A DNA stretch of 64,000 nucleotides from Dactylorhiza incarnata (GCA_033032865.1 JAWHQI010000040.1:10399001-10463000), one strand, 5' to 3'; counted from the first letter of the stretch, positions 20,581-32,138 are shown. Program-made: numbers and translations. The notes: generated by a model from the letters alone, not told the origin.

Positions 20581-21348
20581 TGTACAACCCCATGTTCGCC
20601 TGAGGAGGTAAAGGCCTGAAGATTAGTAAGTTGGGCTGGAAGAGGTCATCCCGCCCCCAAGGAGTCGCGAGAGCTAGGGGGTACGGGCCAAGGGGAGCTT
20701 GCAGGAGGGAATGTGAGGCCTGGCCTCGACAGTTGTCGCCAGAAGGAGGACGAGCGGGGCCTTCACATTGTGTTCGCCTAAGCCTTCACAGAGTGTTCGC
20801 CTAAGCCTCTGCAGGGTGCTCGCCTAATAGGGGTTTCGCGAGCAAGACTCGCGGGAGCTCTCGCGAATGGCGTTCTCATAGGCCTCTTGCCCATGGGCCA
20901 AGGAGGCGAAATTACACTTCTGCCCTTGGTGGTCTGCCGTTAGCCCCTCCAAACAGCGGAGTTTGGCTGTTAGTAGACCAAATTGGTCTGCGCTTAGTAA
21001 AACCAAAAGGCAGAATTCTGCTATTAACAGACCACAAACAAAAAACCTTAATTAGACCTTAGGACACCTTGGGGGAGGATTCCGATCTCAGACTCTGAGC
21101 TCTTTCCTCCCTAGGTTACTTTGGTTTAGCTCTCTAGCTCTCCAAGGTGCCCAGTCTCAGCTTTGGCTTGGGATGGGAAGCGCTCAACGATCTTTCGGGT
21201 TTGTGGTGGGACCTCCTCACTGCGACTAAGGTCTAAGTCTAGTTCCGAATCTCCATTCTGCTCTTTCCGAGAGATCAGTAAGGGTTAGCTGCCCCTTAAC
21301 TTGTTGAGGGCCCGAGCTTCACAAGAGACCAATAAATTGGTTTTAACA
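20581..21348 (+). repeat. 3' LTR of the Retand-like element
   Basis: 768 bp, TGTACAACCC to TTTTAACA, paired with 6737-7506. Its TATA box is mutated. The CTCGCGA and TCGCGAG words are clearer here (20836-20875) than in the 5' copy, where several CG are lost. Confidence 0.9.
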
Positions 21349-21667
21349 CTATAATTATGTAATGATGCAACTCACACACTCGACTCTGTACATACAGACC
21401 TTTTTATTAGTTCCCTCTGTTCGAGTATGACAACGAAGGTACCCTGTTGAGGCAAACGAGGGCAGTGGACTGGGCATTTACACTTCTAGTCTCTTCTCAA
21501 ACACCTCCCGACCTATACCTTTTGTACGCCCCTAAAGAACACACCAGAGTATTCGCATACAAATTAATAAGCACCAATCAATTATATTTTGTAGAGCCTC
21601 TAGCTCGCCGGACTATCTAGTCCTCCTTAGACAATACCGAGCCTATCGCTCGCAGGACTATCTAGTG
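21349..21667 (-). repeat. Old gypsy LTR (left copy), fragment 2
   Basis: Continues fragment 1: ATGCAACTCACACAC and TTAGTTCCCTCT match the right LTR near 42660-42710. It ends in a roughly 51-bp tandem motif (GGACTATCTAGTCCTCCTTAGACAATACCGAGCC) split by the SIRE element at TCTAG and resuming at 33780. Confidence 0.75.
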
Positions 21668-21914
21668 TAATATCTAGTTGCCAACCAAAATCACCTAGAG
21701 GGGGGTGAATAGGTGATAATTGCGTCTTTTGCGGAATTGAAAATCTTGAAAATAAAGAACGCATAGAATGCAAATCACAACCACAGACGACACAAGAAAT
21801 TTATAGTGGTTCCCCGTTCTTGGGTACTCCACTTGCCGGCCTCGCCAATCTAGCACCACAGCTAGACTTGACTACTTCACTAAATCTAGAATCAAGAGTG
21901 ATCCTACAATCCTC

Positions 21915-22022
21915 AGAGTCAAAACTCTTACAACTCGGAGATCTAACTCCTACAAACTCAGAGATAATCTTCTCTTACAACTCGGAGAATACCTCTCCTA
22001 CAACTCGGAGAACAATCTCTCC
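21915..22022 (-). repeat. Serial hairpins in R/U5 of the SIRE LTR
   Basis: Five consecutive short inverted repeats: AGAGT-CAAA-ACTCT, GGAG-ATCTAA-CTCC, AGAGA-TAATCT-TCTCT, GGAGA-ATACC-TCTCC and GGAGA-ACAATC-TCTCC, spaced by TACAACTC-like linkers. They lie downstream of the TATA box, so they would be in the RNA. The 5' LTR copy is at 32388-32495, with the second stem weakened. Confidence 0.8.
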
Positions 22023-22397
22023 TACAATTAAATGTAAATTTAGATTGAAAACAATACTCAATGAATCACGATCAGATCTGAGAAATTTGATGATGATCTT
22101 CTTCCTTCTTGCAACAGAAATGACTTCGACTTGATGTTGAAGAAGAAGAATCGAAACGGCACAAAATCAGATCTTCCAAGGTGTTGATCGATCCGATAGA
22201 ATCAGAACGAGTGAGGCAATGATCGATTGACCTTTCTCTTCCACTTGGAGACGAACTCAGATAACTCGCGATCGAACTCCAACAATGGCGATGCATGGCA
22301 TAAGACGACGATCTTGGATCAGATTAGGGTTTCAGAGAAAATGAACGAATTCTGATCTTTCGCTACTTCTGTCTTATCTCATTCTTAAGGAGCAATC

Positions 22398-22408
22398 ATT
22401 ATATATAG
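22398..22408 (-). promoter_or_regulatory. TATA box of the SIRE LTR
   Basis: The minus strand reads CTATATATAATG, about 110 bp downstream of the motif array. The identical box in the 5' LTR is at 32871-32881. Confidence 0.75.
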
Positions 22409-22517
22409 ATGAGGACCTACTGATTAAACCTTAAAACGAGAAAAGGCGTCACGTCAAATTGACGGAAAAGACTTGTCGTCAAAAAGGAAAAACAAAGCTT
22501 ACGAGAATAGATCAAAC

Positions 22518-22991
22518 CAGACTTCTCGAGAGATCCAAGACTTCTCGAGAGAAACCGGCTAGTTCTCGAAAAACAGCTTTAGAAGGGAGAAACAAGGAAT
22601 TATGACAGGACTTCTCGAGAGATACAAGACTTCTCGAGAACAAAGGAAACTTCTCGAAAACTTCAGAACAATTTCGAGAATAACCTTTAGAGAGACAGCT
22701 TCTCGAAGGAACCAATGATTTCTCGAAAACAAAAGTACTTCTCGAGAGAGAAAAAGACTTCCCGAAAGCTGAGCTGAGACAGACTTCTCGAAAACAACTG
22801 GAAAAGAACTTTTCTCGAAAACATAGAAGACTTTTCGAGATCACAAAGATTTCTCGAGAAATGCAAATAACTACTCGGAAAATTCAACTATTTCTCGAGA
22901 GACATCTGAAACATCCCTTCTCGAAAATAATCAAGGACTTTTCGAGAGCATAGAAGGACTTCTCGAAAAATACCCTTACTTCTCGAAAAAT
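22518..22991. repeat. TTCTCGAGAA motif array in the SIRE LTR
   Basis: About 20 copies in 480 bp of TTCTCGAGA or TTCTCGAAA, self-complementary around TCGA and usually preceded by AC or GA. Nearly every copy keeps its CG. Many copies fit TTCnnGAA, the heat-shock-element core. The same array is at 32991-33464 in the other LTR. A 110-codon frame across it is an artefact of the repeats. Confidence 0.93.
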
Positions 22992-23306
22992 TTACTTAGA
23001 AAACTTTCTTCCTTTGTCTTCAGACCAATGCTGCACATCTAAGCTTTGAATCTTTAATGTCTTGAACATAAAGTGTATCCCAATTGAGAGATCACACCTG
23101 AGTCAACCCCATACCCCACACAATGAAGAATTACATTGCATGAGACTGTGCTTATTGACCCATTGTGACCTGACATTGGTCTACACTTAGCAAAGTGATC
23201 CTGCAAGAACATTACTAGAAAAATATATCAAATACACAATCAATTCAATCTTGGTTCAAAGTTGACTATCTACAAATCAAGGTTATTGTGGATACAAAAC
23301 CCAACA

Positions 23307-23320
23307 ATCTCCCCCTATTT
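23307..23320 (-). promoter_or_regulatory. Polypurine tract of the SIRE-like element
   Basis: The minus strand reads AATAGGGGGAGATT directly before the LTR start TGTTGGG. Confidence 0.85.
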
Positions 23321-23528
23321 GTAGAAGTCAGAACCCTACTTACCAAGATGAATTGTAACAAATTTAAAAAGATATACTGGAAAGAACATTTACAACAATA
23401 TCTAAATATAAGAACATGATTGTCACATCAAAATCAAAAACTATATTTAGATTTTAAGATTGTCTAATGAATTAAAGTTCACACAGGCATATAGAAATAA
23501 AGTTTTAAAGATCTTCAAAGACTTGTCT

Positions 23529-25946
23529 TCAGAGTTTAGCATTCCCCCTTATTTTCTCCTCCTGTCTTGAAAAGTAAGCATAAGGTTTGGGATGATACTT
23601 TGGAGGAGCTTCTGGAGCTGCTGGATTGTTATACCCATAATTCTTGTAATGGATTCTTCTCTTGATTTGGCTTGTCTCATGCTTTTTCCATTCAGAAGTG
23701 TTGTACAGATCAGAAGGTTTCACATTTCCTTCTTCTACAAGCTTGAGAGAGTCAAGAATGATAATCTTTGAAACTGGACTCCACAGTTCTGGATAAACTT
23801 TTGTTTCATCTATCACAGCTTTGCCAGAACCTGCTGAGCTGGAGCCAGGAACAGATCTGCTTGCAGAAGGTCCATCACCATATTTCCTTTTCCTAGAATA
23901 GTGCATTGAGGAGTGAGTTTCTACTGAAGGAATAACATCAAACTGTTCTGCTGGCCTTGGAGAAAATTGAGGAATTGAAGGGACTTCAGATTGAACTTGA
24001 TCATAATGAGGAGGAGGTTGAGCAGGGTCAATTCCCAAATCAGGAAAGATTTCATTGTGAAGCCAAACAGCAGTATTAGAAGTGAATTCTTTTAACTCAA
24101 AGATCTGCTTTTGGAAACCTTGGGACAGCTGCTCAAACCTATTCATCAAATGTTTATGAAAAATCAAAAAGAGTTTGATCCAACAACCCAGTCAACTTCT
24201 CAGTTAAACTATCCTCCCCCTTTCTGACTTCTACAGATAGGGTTTGGAGAATAGACTCTTTAAATTGTCCAACCTCATCAATAACTTTGAAAGTATTTTC
24301 TTCAGCCCTTGAAGCCATGTTTTCTTGAGTTTTTCTCACTTGAATAACTTCTGCTAGAACTGTGGCTACACCCTCTATGGTGTGATCCAAGCCTTTCCTC
24401 CCTGAATAACAACTCTTTTCAAATGACCTGAACTGGTTTTGAACTCTTTCAACTCCTTGGCCATTTCCTTTTCAATATCACATAATCTTGCATGGACTTC
24501 TTTGAAGGAGTAATCTATTTTGGCACTTTGTCTTTGAAGCATTAACTCAACTTTACCAAGAATTGTACTTTCATCATAAAGAGATGGAGGAGGAGGGGTT
24601 GGCATAACTTCTTCTGGGAAATCTTCAATAACAACTGAACTCTGGAGCTTCACAGGAGATAAAACAACAAGCATTTCCTGAGCATCCTTGTTTGTTTTTA
24701 AGCAAGGCTCTTGCCCCCCCCCCCCCTCAATATGTACTGGGGGAGGAGATGAATCATGCACTGAAGCATCATCTTTTTCTTGAGCAAAATCAAAGTCTGC
24801 CCCTGACCCACCCATGTGGTCACTAGTGCTAAGCACATAATCAGCACCCTTAAGAATTTCTCTTACCACATCTGCTATGGTGGAATGAACTCTGTCTTCA
24901 TTTATAGCTGGAGGAGGTGAGACATGATCAACTTGTTCTTGAGAAATAAAAGTGTCTTCCATATGAGTATCTGACAAAACTTGATCATCTGGGATGGATG
25001 GAGTTTTGAAAGGAACTTAATCTGAAGGAACTTGTTCTGATGGATCCTGAGCTGATGGAGAAAGAACTGTGTTTGGTGAAGGAGGGAGACTTGGCTCTGC
25101 TGAGGGAATGGAGTCTTGTGGAGCTGGAGATGGAGATGGATCTGGAACTGAGCTGTTTTGCTGAGCTGGAGGTGGAGCTGGAGCTTCATACTCTGGAACT
25201 GATTGAGCTGAAGAAATGGGCTCCCCCTGGAGACCTGCATCTGCAGTTGGCTTAGTTATTCTGATGTTCCACCTCTTCATTGTGACAACATCTAGCTTCT
25301 TCAAATGATGTATAATAGCTCCTTTGGACATGTCAAACACAACTGGATTGAGCTGATTCAGATAGAGTGACAGGATTCTTGCAAAATTGGGGCTCATTAT
25401 ACTTTCTTTAATCTTATTGAATAGGAAATCTGCCCAACTGAATCTTTTTCCACAAACCACCATAGCTACTAAGCTAAAAACATCTGAAGAGACATGACCC
25501 AGGCTGCCAGTATGACATAGTAAGATCTTTGAAATTATGTCCACTATCAATTTTCCAACATCACTCATCTTTTGTCTACGAATGGTTGATGTTCCTTTAT
25601 CCAACCCACAAAACATTAGGGCATGAGCCCAATCCTCATTACTTAGAGAGTCCTCATTTTTTACCAAAGGAATTTTCAAATACTTGGAAAGAGATTTTGG
25701 ATTAATCTTGATTTTGTAATCTCCAATAATAGATTTCATTCTATTTCCGTTTTTATGAACTTTTACATTGATAAACAGATCCTCTACCTCTTGAAATAGA
25801 ATTCGACATTGATGTTCTAGTACGAATGACAGTCCTGCTGCGTCTAGAAGATAAAAGAGGTTTTGAAACTCATCTGAAATTGACTGGAGACCTTCTCGCA
25901 CAAGTTCACTGCCTATGCCGATCTTAGGTTTTCCTGAAGGAGCCAT
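23529..25946 (-). pseudogene. Extra 3' ORF of the SIRE-like element
   Basis: Starts MAPSGKPKIGIG at 25946. Residues 1 to about 230 form a compact domain (IGDYKIKINPKSLSKYLKIP, MVVCGKRFSWADFLFNKI). A Pro/Ser/Gln-rich linker is broken by TAA at 25017. The same frame then resumes as an acidic stretch (VREILKGADYV), with a 13-base poly-C run (24714-24726) coding Gly and a likely coiled coil. Frame slips occur near 24385 and 24160, and the C-terminus is RKRKYGDGPSASR to NAKL at 23529. It occupies the env position, but I see no signal peptide or membrane segment. A relative occurs in the second SIRE family (60079-60824: MGILVINKRFHWRRCLLKLI). Function unknown; it has its own upstream TATA and motif array. 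Confidence 0.7.
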
Positions 25947-26104
25947 TAATCGAGAGGAGAACTTGAGATGAGGGCTGGAATGAGAGAATATCCGTCTGAA
26001 GGCGAACTGGAACGTCGATTTTGCGTAAGAGGAGATGAACCGACGGCGCTTTTCGAGAGGAAATGGAAGAACCTCGCGTGACCTTTTAATTCATTTTGAG
26101 ACTC

Positions 26105-26112
26105 TATTTATA
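26105..26112 (-). promoter_or_regulatory. Internal TATA box for the extra ORF
   Basis: The minus strand reads ACTATAAATAGAGTC, about 160 bases upstream of the ATG at 25946. It suggests a separate transcript for the extra ORF. Confidence 0.65.
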
Positions 26113-26159
26113 GTTTGGTTTTGATGTGACCATTAATTTAAAGTAAATAACATACACGC

Positions 26160-26430
26160 GTACCTGGCTCTTCGAATTATCGAAAATTGAAATTAATGAT
26201 TTCGAAAAGTATAAGACATTTCTCGAGAGGTTGTTAAAGTTCTCGAGAAGTCTCTGAACTTTGCCGATCTTCTTCCGAAAGATAATTAATAAAGTTCTCG
26301 AGGGATAACCCATTTCTCGAGAAGTGTGAATTCATTTTTCGAGAGATGATGTCAATTTTCCGAAAACTTTTATCTTCACCCAAAAGCAAGTCATTTCTTG
26401 AGATATTAACTTCGTTTCTCGAGAAGTTTA
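26160..26430. repeat. Second TTCTCGAGAA array, upstream of the internal promoter
   Basis: About ten copies or variants: TTTCTCGAGAGG, GTTCTCGAGAAG, GTTCTCGAGGG, TTTCTCGAGAAG, TTTTCGAGAGA, TTTCCGAAAAC, TTTCTTGAGA and others. This is the motif of the LTR array, but the intervening sequence differs, so it is not a copy of the LTR. It lies 50-320 bp upstream of the internal TATA box. Confidence 0.88.
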
Positions 26431-26566
26431 ATGATGACTTGGTTTGTCCTTCTCTGATTTTTCTTCTTTCCAAATGATATACCTGTGCTTCATTTTAGAA
26501 CATAAAGAAATAATATAAAACTTAAGAAAAATCACTTATCTCCTTCTCTTCTCCTTTGTTTGACCA

Positions 26567-29500
26567 TTATTCCATGTTGAGCATTCCAAGTTCCGTCTTG
26601 AAGAAAGAGAACTTGGTCTCATCCAGCGGCTTCGTGAATATATCTGCAATTTGCTTATCCGTGGGGACATAGCTTAAGTTGATATCCCCATTCTCCACAT
26701 GCTCTCGGATGAAATGATATCTTAATTCAATATGCTTTGTCCGACTGTGTGAGACTGGATTATTTGCTATTGCTATTGCACTAGAGGAATCACAAAACAT
26801 TGGAATATTCTTTATCTTCAAATTATAATCTTGAAGCTGATTTCTTATCCAAAGAAGTTGTGCGCAACAACTGCCTGCAGAAATATATTCTGATTCGGCT
26901 GTTGAGATTGCAACACAATTTTGCTTCTTGCTGCTCCAGGAGATAAGCCTTCTTCCAAGAAATTGACATGTTCCGGAAGTGCTTTTCCTGTCGTCTCTAC
27001 TTCCTGCAAAATCTGCATCTGAATAACCAATTAGCTCGCTATCATTACTTCTTGGGCACCATAAGCCAAGATTTGGTGTTCCTTTAAAATATCTCAAAAT
27101 TCACTTTGCAGCGGTATAGTGAGATTCCATAGAGTTCACTTGAAATCTGGCACAAACACATGTAGAAAACATTATGTCAGGCCTACTAGCAGTAAGGTGG
27201 AGCAGAGAGCCAATTATGCTTCTGTACTTGGTTTCATCAAAAGGTTTCCCTTTCTCATCCTTGTCCAGAGACATAGCTGAGCTCATTGGAGTCCTCATAG
27301 AGGTTGCACTTTCCAATCCAAATTTCTTGATCAACTCCTTAGTGAATTTTGTCTGTGAGATGAAAATTCCATCTTCAGATTGTTTTACTTGAAGTCCTAA
27401 GAAATATTTTAGCTCTCCCATACTGCTCATTTCAAACTTTCCTTGCATAAGTTTTGAAAACTTTGTGCAAAGATTGTCGTCCGTAGAGACAAAAATGATG
27501 TCATCGACATAGATTTGCACTAGCAAAATCTTGCCTTTTACTTCCCTAAGAAATAATGTTTTATCTATCTTTCCTCTTGTGAATTTGTTCTCAAGAAGAA
27601 AGTTAGATAGCGTCTCATACCAAGCTCGAGGAGCTTGTTTTAACCCATACAAAGCTTTTTGTAGTAAGTAAACATAATTAGGGTGTTCAGAATCTACAAA
27701 ACCTGGAGGTTGTTCAACGTATACTTCTTCTTTTATGTTACCATTCAGAAAGGCTGACTAAACGTCCATTTGGTATACGGTGAAACCTTTGAATGCAGCA
27801 TAGGCTAAGAACATTCTGATTGCTTCAAGTCTTGCTACCGGAGCATAAGTTTGATCGAAGTCGATCCCTTCTTCCTGTCTATAACCTTTTGCTACAAGTC
27901 TGGCTTTGTTCTTTATTATCGTTCCATTCTCATCCAACTTGTTCCTGTAAACCCACTTTGTTCCAATAATATTTTTATCCTTTGGTTTTGGAACTAGTGT
28001 CCACACCTTGCAGCGCTTGAATTGATTTAATTCTTCTTCCATTGCAATTATCCGGTGGGGGTCTTCATTTTCTTCTTGAAACTTCTTCGGTTCAACCTGT
28101 GAAAGAAAACTTAAATGCATATTTTCGTTAGTAGTACCTCTTCTTGTTCTAATTCCAACTTGAGGATCTCCTATGATTTGATCAATAGGATGATCTCTCA
28201 TGTGTCTAAACTCTAGGATCCTTGCATCGGTTTGAACATTTGGAGCATCATTTGCTACTTGAATGTCTTCCTCCACTTGTACTGGTTCTTCATCATAATG
28301 ATCTTCTTCTTCATTTGTGATTGGGGAAGAGATCTTGACGAAGGTTTGAGCATCAACTTTGACTGGCTCATCCAAGCTTATATCTTGTGTCTTTGAACCT
28401 GTACCTTCCATAGAAGCACTAGAAGAGCTGCTAGGTAGCATGCTCGTTTCATCAAATACAACATTGATTGACTCTTCTACCACCAGGGTTTTCTTAATAA
28501 ATATTCTATAAGCTCTGCTATGGCTGCTATAGCCTACAAAAATTCCTTCAAAACTCTTTTCGCTAAACTTGGTTTTGTAATGCTTTCAATTATTAAGTAC
28601 AAAGCATTTGCAACCAAAGATTCTAAAATAAGAGATGGTTGGTCTCTTCCCTTTTAGTAGTTCATAAGGAGTCTTTTCATGGTTTTTGTTTATGAGTGCT
28701 CTGTTTTGCACATGGCATGCAGTGTTGACTTCTTCAGCCCAAAGATATTCGGGTAGAGAAGTGTCACTCAACATCGTTCTGCAAGCCTCAATGAGTGTTC
28801 TATTTCTTCTCTCAGCTACCCCATTTTGTTGTGGAGTTCGAGGAGAGGAAAACTCATGAAAGATACCTAGACTTTCACAAAAATCTGTCATAGCTCCAGA
28901 TTCAAATTCTGTTCCATGGTCACTTCTGATTTTGACTACCGAACATTCAAATTCGTTCTGGATTTGCTTGACAAACTTGGTGAAAATGTCAAACGTATCT
29001 GACTTGTGTTTTAGAAAGAATACCCATGCAAAATGTGAGTAATCATCTACAATAACAAATGTGCAAGACTTACCTCCTAAACTTCTAACTTGCAAAGGAC
29101 CAAATAAGTCCATATGAAGTAGGTATAAACACCTAGTAGAATCTTTGCCTAAGATGCTCTTAAAAATAGCTCTTGTTTGCTTGCCTTTTACACAAGCATG
29201 ACAAGGTCGATCTTTAATGCACTTAATATTTGGCGCATCACGTACTAAGTTTTGAGAAAATAATTCATTTATAGTTTTGAAATTTATATGTGCTAATCTC
29301 TTATGTCATTGGTCAGCAAGAGATGCACTATCTTTTGCTAAAAGACATACTGGTGTAGAAGATGATAAACAAAGAAAATTTAAACAGAACATATTTCTAC
29401 AACGAGTGCCTGATAAAATCGTTTCTAGGTTATCTGCCGATTTTATCAAACACTTATCTTTACGAAAATCAACTATGTATCCTTTATCACAAAGTTGACT

Positions 29501-29743
29501 TATTCTTATCAGATTATGTTCTAATCCTTCCACATAAGCTACATCTGAAAAGGATACATTACCGTTAGAGATCATACCATAGCCTTTTGTTATTCCTCTG
29601 TCAGATCCGCCAAATATAACTTTTGGACCATTCTCAACAGGAATGAAATTTTGCAAAAGGCTTCTTGTTCCGGTCATATGCCGAGAACAACCACTGTCCA
29701 AATACCAGATAGGATTTTTGTTGGCCTTTGGACATACCTGCAA
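26567..29743 (-). pseudogene. SIRE-like pol: protease, integrase, RT, RNase H
   Basis: One frame throughout. The protease has WYLDSGCSRHMTG. The pre-integrase finger begins HKRLAHI and is followed by ACVKGKQ. The integrase core has MDLFGPL, RSDHGTEFE and GVAERRNRTL. RT has [29 protein letters not shown] and the active site YVDDIIFVS. RNase H has GYSDADFAGS and STAESEYIS, ending LGMLNME at 26567. Active-site residues are intact. It is broken by in-frame stops at about 29306 (TGA at an expected Trp), 28586 (TGA), 27758 (TAG) and 27101 (TGA at a likely CGA Arg codon). No frameshift was seen inside pol; the frame differs from gag. Confidence 0.9.
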
Positions 29744-32059
29744 AAGAAAATTATTTTGCCTTAGGAGCCCAAATAACTTTGGGTCCTTGGTCCCTTGTTA
29801 GTTGAGCACCACGATGAACATTAACGTTGCAAGCGGTCTTTCTTGCATTGTTTAGTTGTGGTCTCTTGGAATATGTAGAATTGAACCAACAGTCTACGGC
29901 AAAGTGACCTATTTTGCCGCAACACCAACAGTTAAACCTGTTGTACCTTCTCTTAATATTTTCCTGCTTAATTCTTTGAACGTTGGTCTTGGCAGGAGCA
30001 ATCCTTCTGGATGAGGATGTTTCATGAGTACAGCATACACAGGGTAATGCTTTCTCCTTTGGCTTAGGTACAATAGTCTTTACTATTGGTGCTTTAACAG
30101 CACTTGGACCATGAACATACGGACCATAATCTCTCAGATTCACTTCTTCATAAGGTTCTTTGAAAGCACTTTGACCGAGGTATTTAGGATGAGCCCAGCC
30201 CTTATAGTCATTGACAGGCGCAAAATTAATAGGTCGTGTCAAGTGACCATAAGAGCTTTCCATGTTAAAAGCATTTGTGGGAAGTAGAACTTTCTTAAAT
30301 TCCACTTGTTCTAGATGGGCTTTCCCTTTTCTTCGATAGTAGCTTTCTTAGCATTCTTATTTTTCTTCTTGGCACGGGTTCCTTTAGAAGAATTACTTGG
30401 TCCAGCCACATGACCTATTCCACTTGCTTTAGCGGAGAATCTATCAATGATTGGAAGAATGGTTTTCGGTTGTGAAAACTTTTCAACTAGCTTCTTCTCA
30501 GCGGATAGTTGTTCTTCCAAAACTTTGATGGAGTTCTCTCTCCGATCAAGGAGCTCATCTGAACTTTTGATCTTGTCTTTCAAGACTTGGTTTTCCTCTT
30601 TGAAGGAAGAAAGTTGTTCAACTTGCTTTCTCAAATTAGATTCCACTTCTTTGAGAGACATGATCTCCTTGGCCTGTATTTTGACTACCTTACAACATTT
30701 GTCAAAACTTTTAAGCATTTCAGTGTATTGGGTCATGAGGTCAGAATCATCATCTGAGAGATAATCCTTTTGCTCATCTGGAGCTTGATCAGAATCAGAT
30801 AAGGCGGTGTGAGAATTTACCTTCCCAGTATATGGAGGTTCTTCTTCTTCATCAGTCATAGCCATCAGCCCGAAGTAGGCTTCTTCTTCACTACTTGATT
30901 TCTCCGAGTCACTGTCGCTTAAAGTTTTATTCTTTTTAGCGACCAGACTCTTTTCAGTCTTCCTTTTCCCGTGGGTGGATTTCCTTTCTTCTTTTCTTCC
31001 ACCCTCTTTCTTTTTATAAGGGCATTCAGCAATCATGTGCCCTGGCTTTTTGCAACAATAGCAAACTATATCAGAAGAAATATGTTTACCAGTTTTAGAT
31101 TTATACCTGTCATGATTGCTAGAGCTCTTTTTGTGATAATCACCATCACGTCGAGAATGTCTATTGTCAGAGGAAAACTTATTCTTCATGTGTCTTCTTT
31201 TGTTTAACAATTTCTTAAACTGACGAGAGATTAGAGAAAACTCTCCATCAGACATGTCAGAACTGGAGGAGCCGGCTTCAGATTCTTTTTCATCATCAGA
31301 TTCTTGTGTTCTAACTGGAGACAAAGCTCTGCTTTTTCTGGAGCTTTCGGCTTTCATAGCCAAGGTCCTTTCCTTGTTAGAAGCTCTATTCCCATCTTCT
31401 TCTGTTTTCCGAATGTTCATTTGTAGCTCGTGGGATAATAGTTTCCCAAACAGATTCCGAGGGTCTAGATTTGGTAACTTCCCTAATTCTCTGATTGCAA
31501 CTATCTTGCTATCCCAGTCGTTCGTTAGGGATCGCAGGAATTTGTCATTTAGTTCACCATTAGTAAATTCCCGACCATAATTCCTTAGGCCGTTTACTAT
31601 CTTGAAGAATCTTTCATAAGCATCGGCAATGCACTCCTTTTTATTCTGCTTGAAAGCCTCGTATTCTTGATTCAAAAGAGATCTTCTATCATCTCTTACT
31701 TCTTCAGTACCTTCCATAAGGACTATTAAAGACGTCCACATTTCTTTGGCAGAATTACAGTGAATTAAGTTTTGCAACATTGAATCATCCACTGCACTGG
31801 CAATTATGTTCTTTGCCTTTTTGTCCAAAGCAACGAGTGCAATCTCATCCTTTGTTAATTCCATCATTTTCTTTGGTACTCTTAAGGTTGGATCAATAGT
31901 AGAAGCGGTCATAGGCACATGAGGTCCTTCTTCCACGACTTGGAAGATTCTCGGGTCTGCGGCTTCCATATAAAATCTGACTCTTTCTTTCCACATAGGA
32001 AAATTAGCCTTAGTGCATATTGGCAATTTCAATGAAGACGATTCCTTGCACTTTTCCAT
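29744..32059 (-). pseudogene. SIRE-like gag with two zinc knuckles
   Basis: Starts MEKCKESSSLKLPICTK at 32059. The copia gag (UBN2-like) region covers about residues 20-230 (FPMWKERVRFYMEA, NQEYEAFKQNKKECI). The first CCHC knuckle is CYCCKKPGHMIAEC, followed by Ser/Glu-rich and coiled-coil sequence. The first frame stops at 30311. The continuation (VLLPTNAFNMESS) is one frame over, indicating a slip in the A/G run near 30320; it contains a second knuckle (CWCCGKIGHFAVDC) and ends at 29751. Pol begins in another frame at about 29750. Confidence 0.88.
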
Positions 32060-32124
32060 GATTTGCAGGTAACTAGACTGGATAGATCTTGTTCAAGGTG
32101 TTAACCTTAATACGAACAACGACC

Positions 32125-32136
32125 CCTCTGATACCA
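32125..32136 (-). promoter_or_regulatory. Primer-binding site, initiator Met type (SIRE-like)
   Basis: The minus strand reads TTGGTATCAGAGG next to the LTR end, as in most plant copia elements. Confidence 0.85.
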
Positions 32137-32138
32137 AT

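Larger units (their letters stand above)
6737..21348 (+). mobile_element. Tat/Retand-lineage gypsy retrotransposon, 14.6 kb
   Basis: Paired LTRs (6737-7506 and 20581-21348) flank gag, protease, RT, two RNase H domains and integrase, followed by a 3' region with a tandem array and two antisense genes. The second, archaeal-type RNase H after the normal one is a hallmark of the Tat lineage. Candidate TSDs are CTATG (6732-6736) and CTATA (21349-21353), one mismatch. Flanking sequence on both sides belongs to one gypsy LTR, proving nested insertion. All ORFs are broken by stops or shifts. Confidence 0.9.
21668..23306 (-). repeat. 3' LTR of the SIRE-like element
   Basis: 1639 bp. The minus strand starts TGTTGGGTTTTG and ends ATATTACA. 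About 25 differences from the 5' LTR were noticed by eye. It holds, in order of transcription, a motif array (22991-22518), a TATA box (22408-22398) and a hairpin series (22022-21915). Confidence 0.92.
25947..26566 (-). other. Spacer between pol and extra ORF, with promoter signals
   Basis: No coding sequence. It holds the internal TATA box (26105-26112), the TTCTCGAGAA array upstream of it, and a leader of about 150 bases to the ATG at 25946. A further copy, TTTTCGAGAGG, lies in the leader near 26055. Confidence 0.7.

Noticed and set aside
22512..22844. 110-codon minus-strand frame rich in FSREVF-like words
   Set aside because: It is translation of the TTCTCGAGA motif array; the same frame occurs in the paired LTR (32985-33317).
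23529..25946. Envelope glycoprotein
   Set aside because: Position fits, but no signal peptide, membrane helix or Cys pattern was seen.
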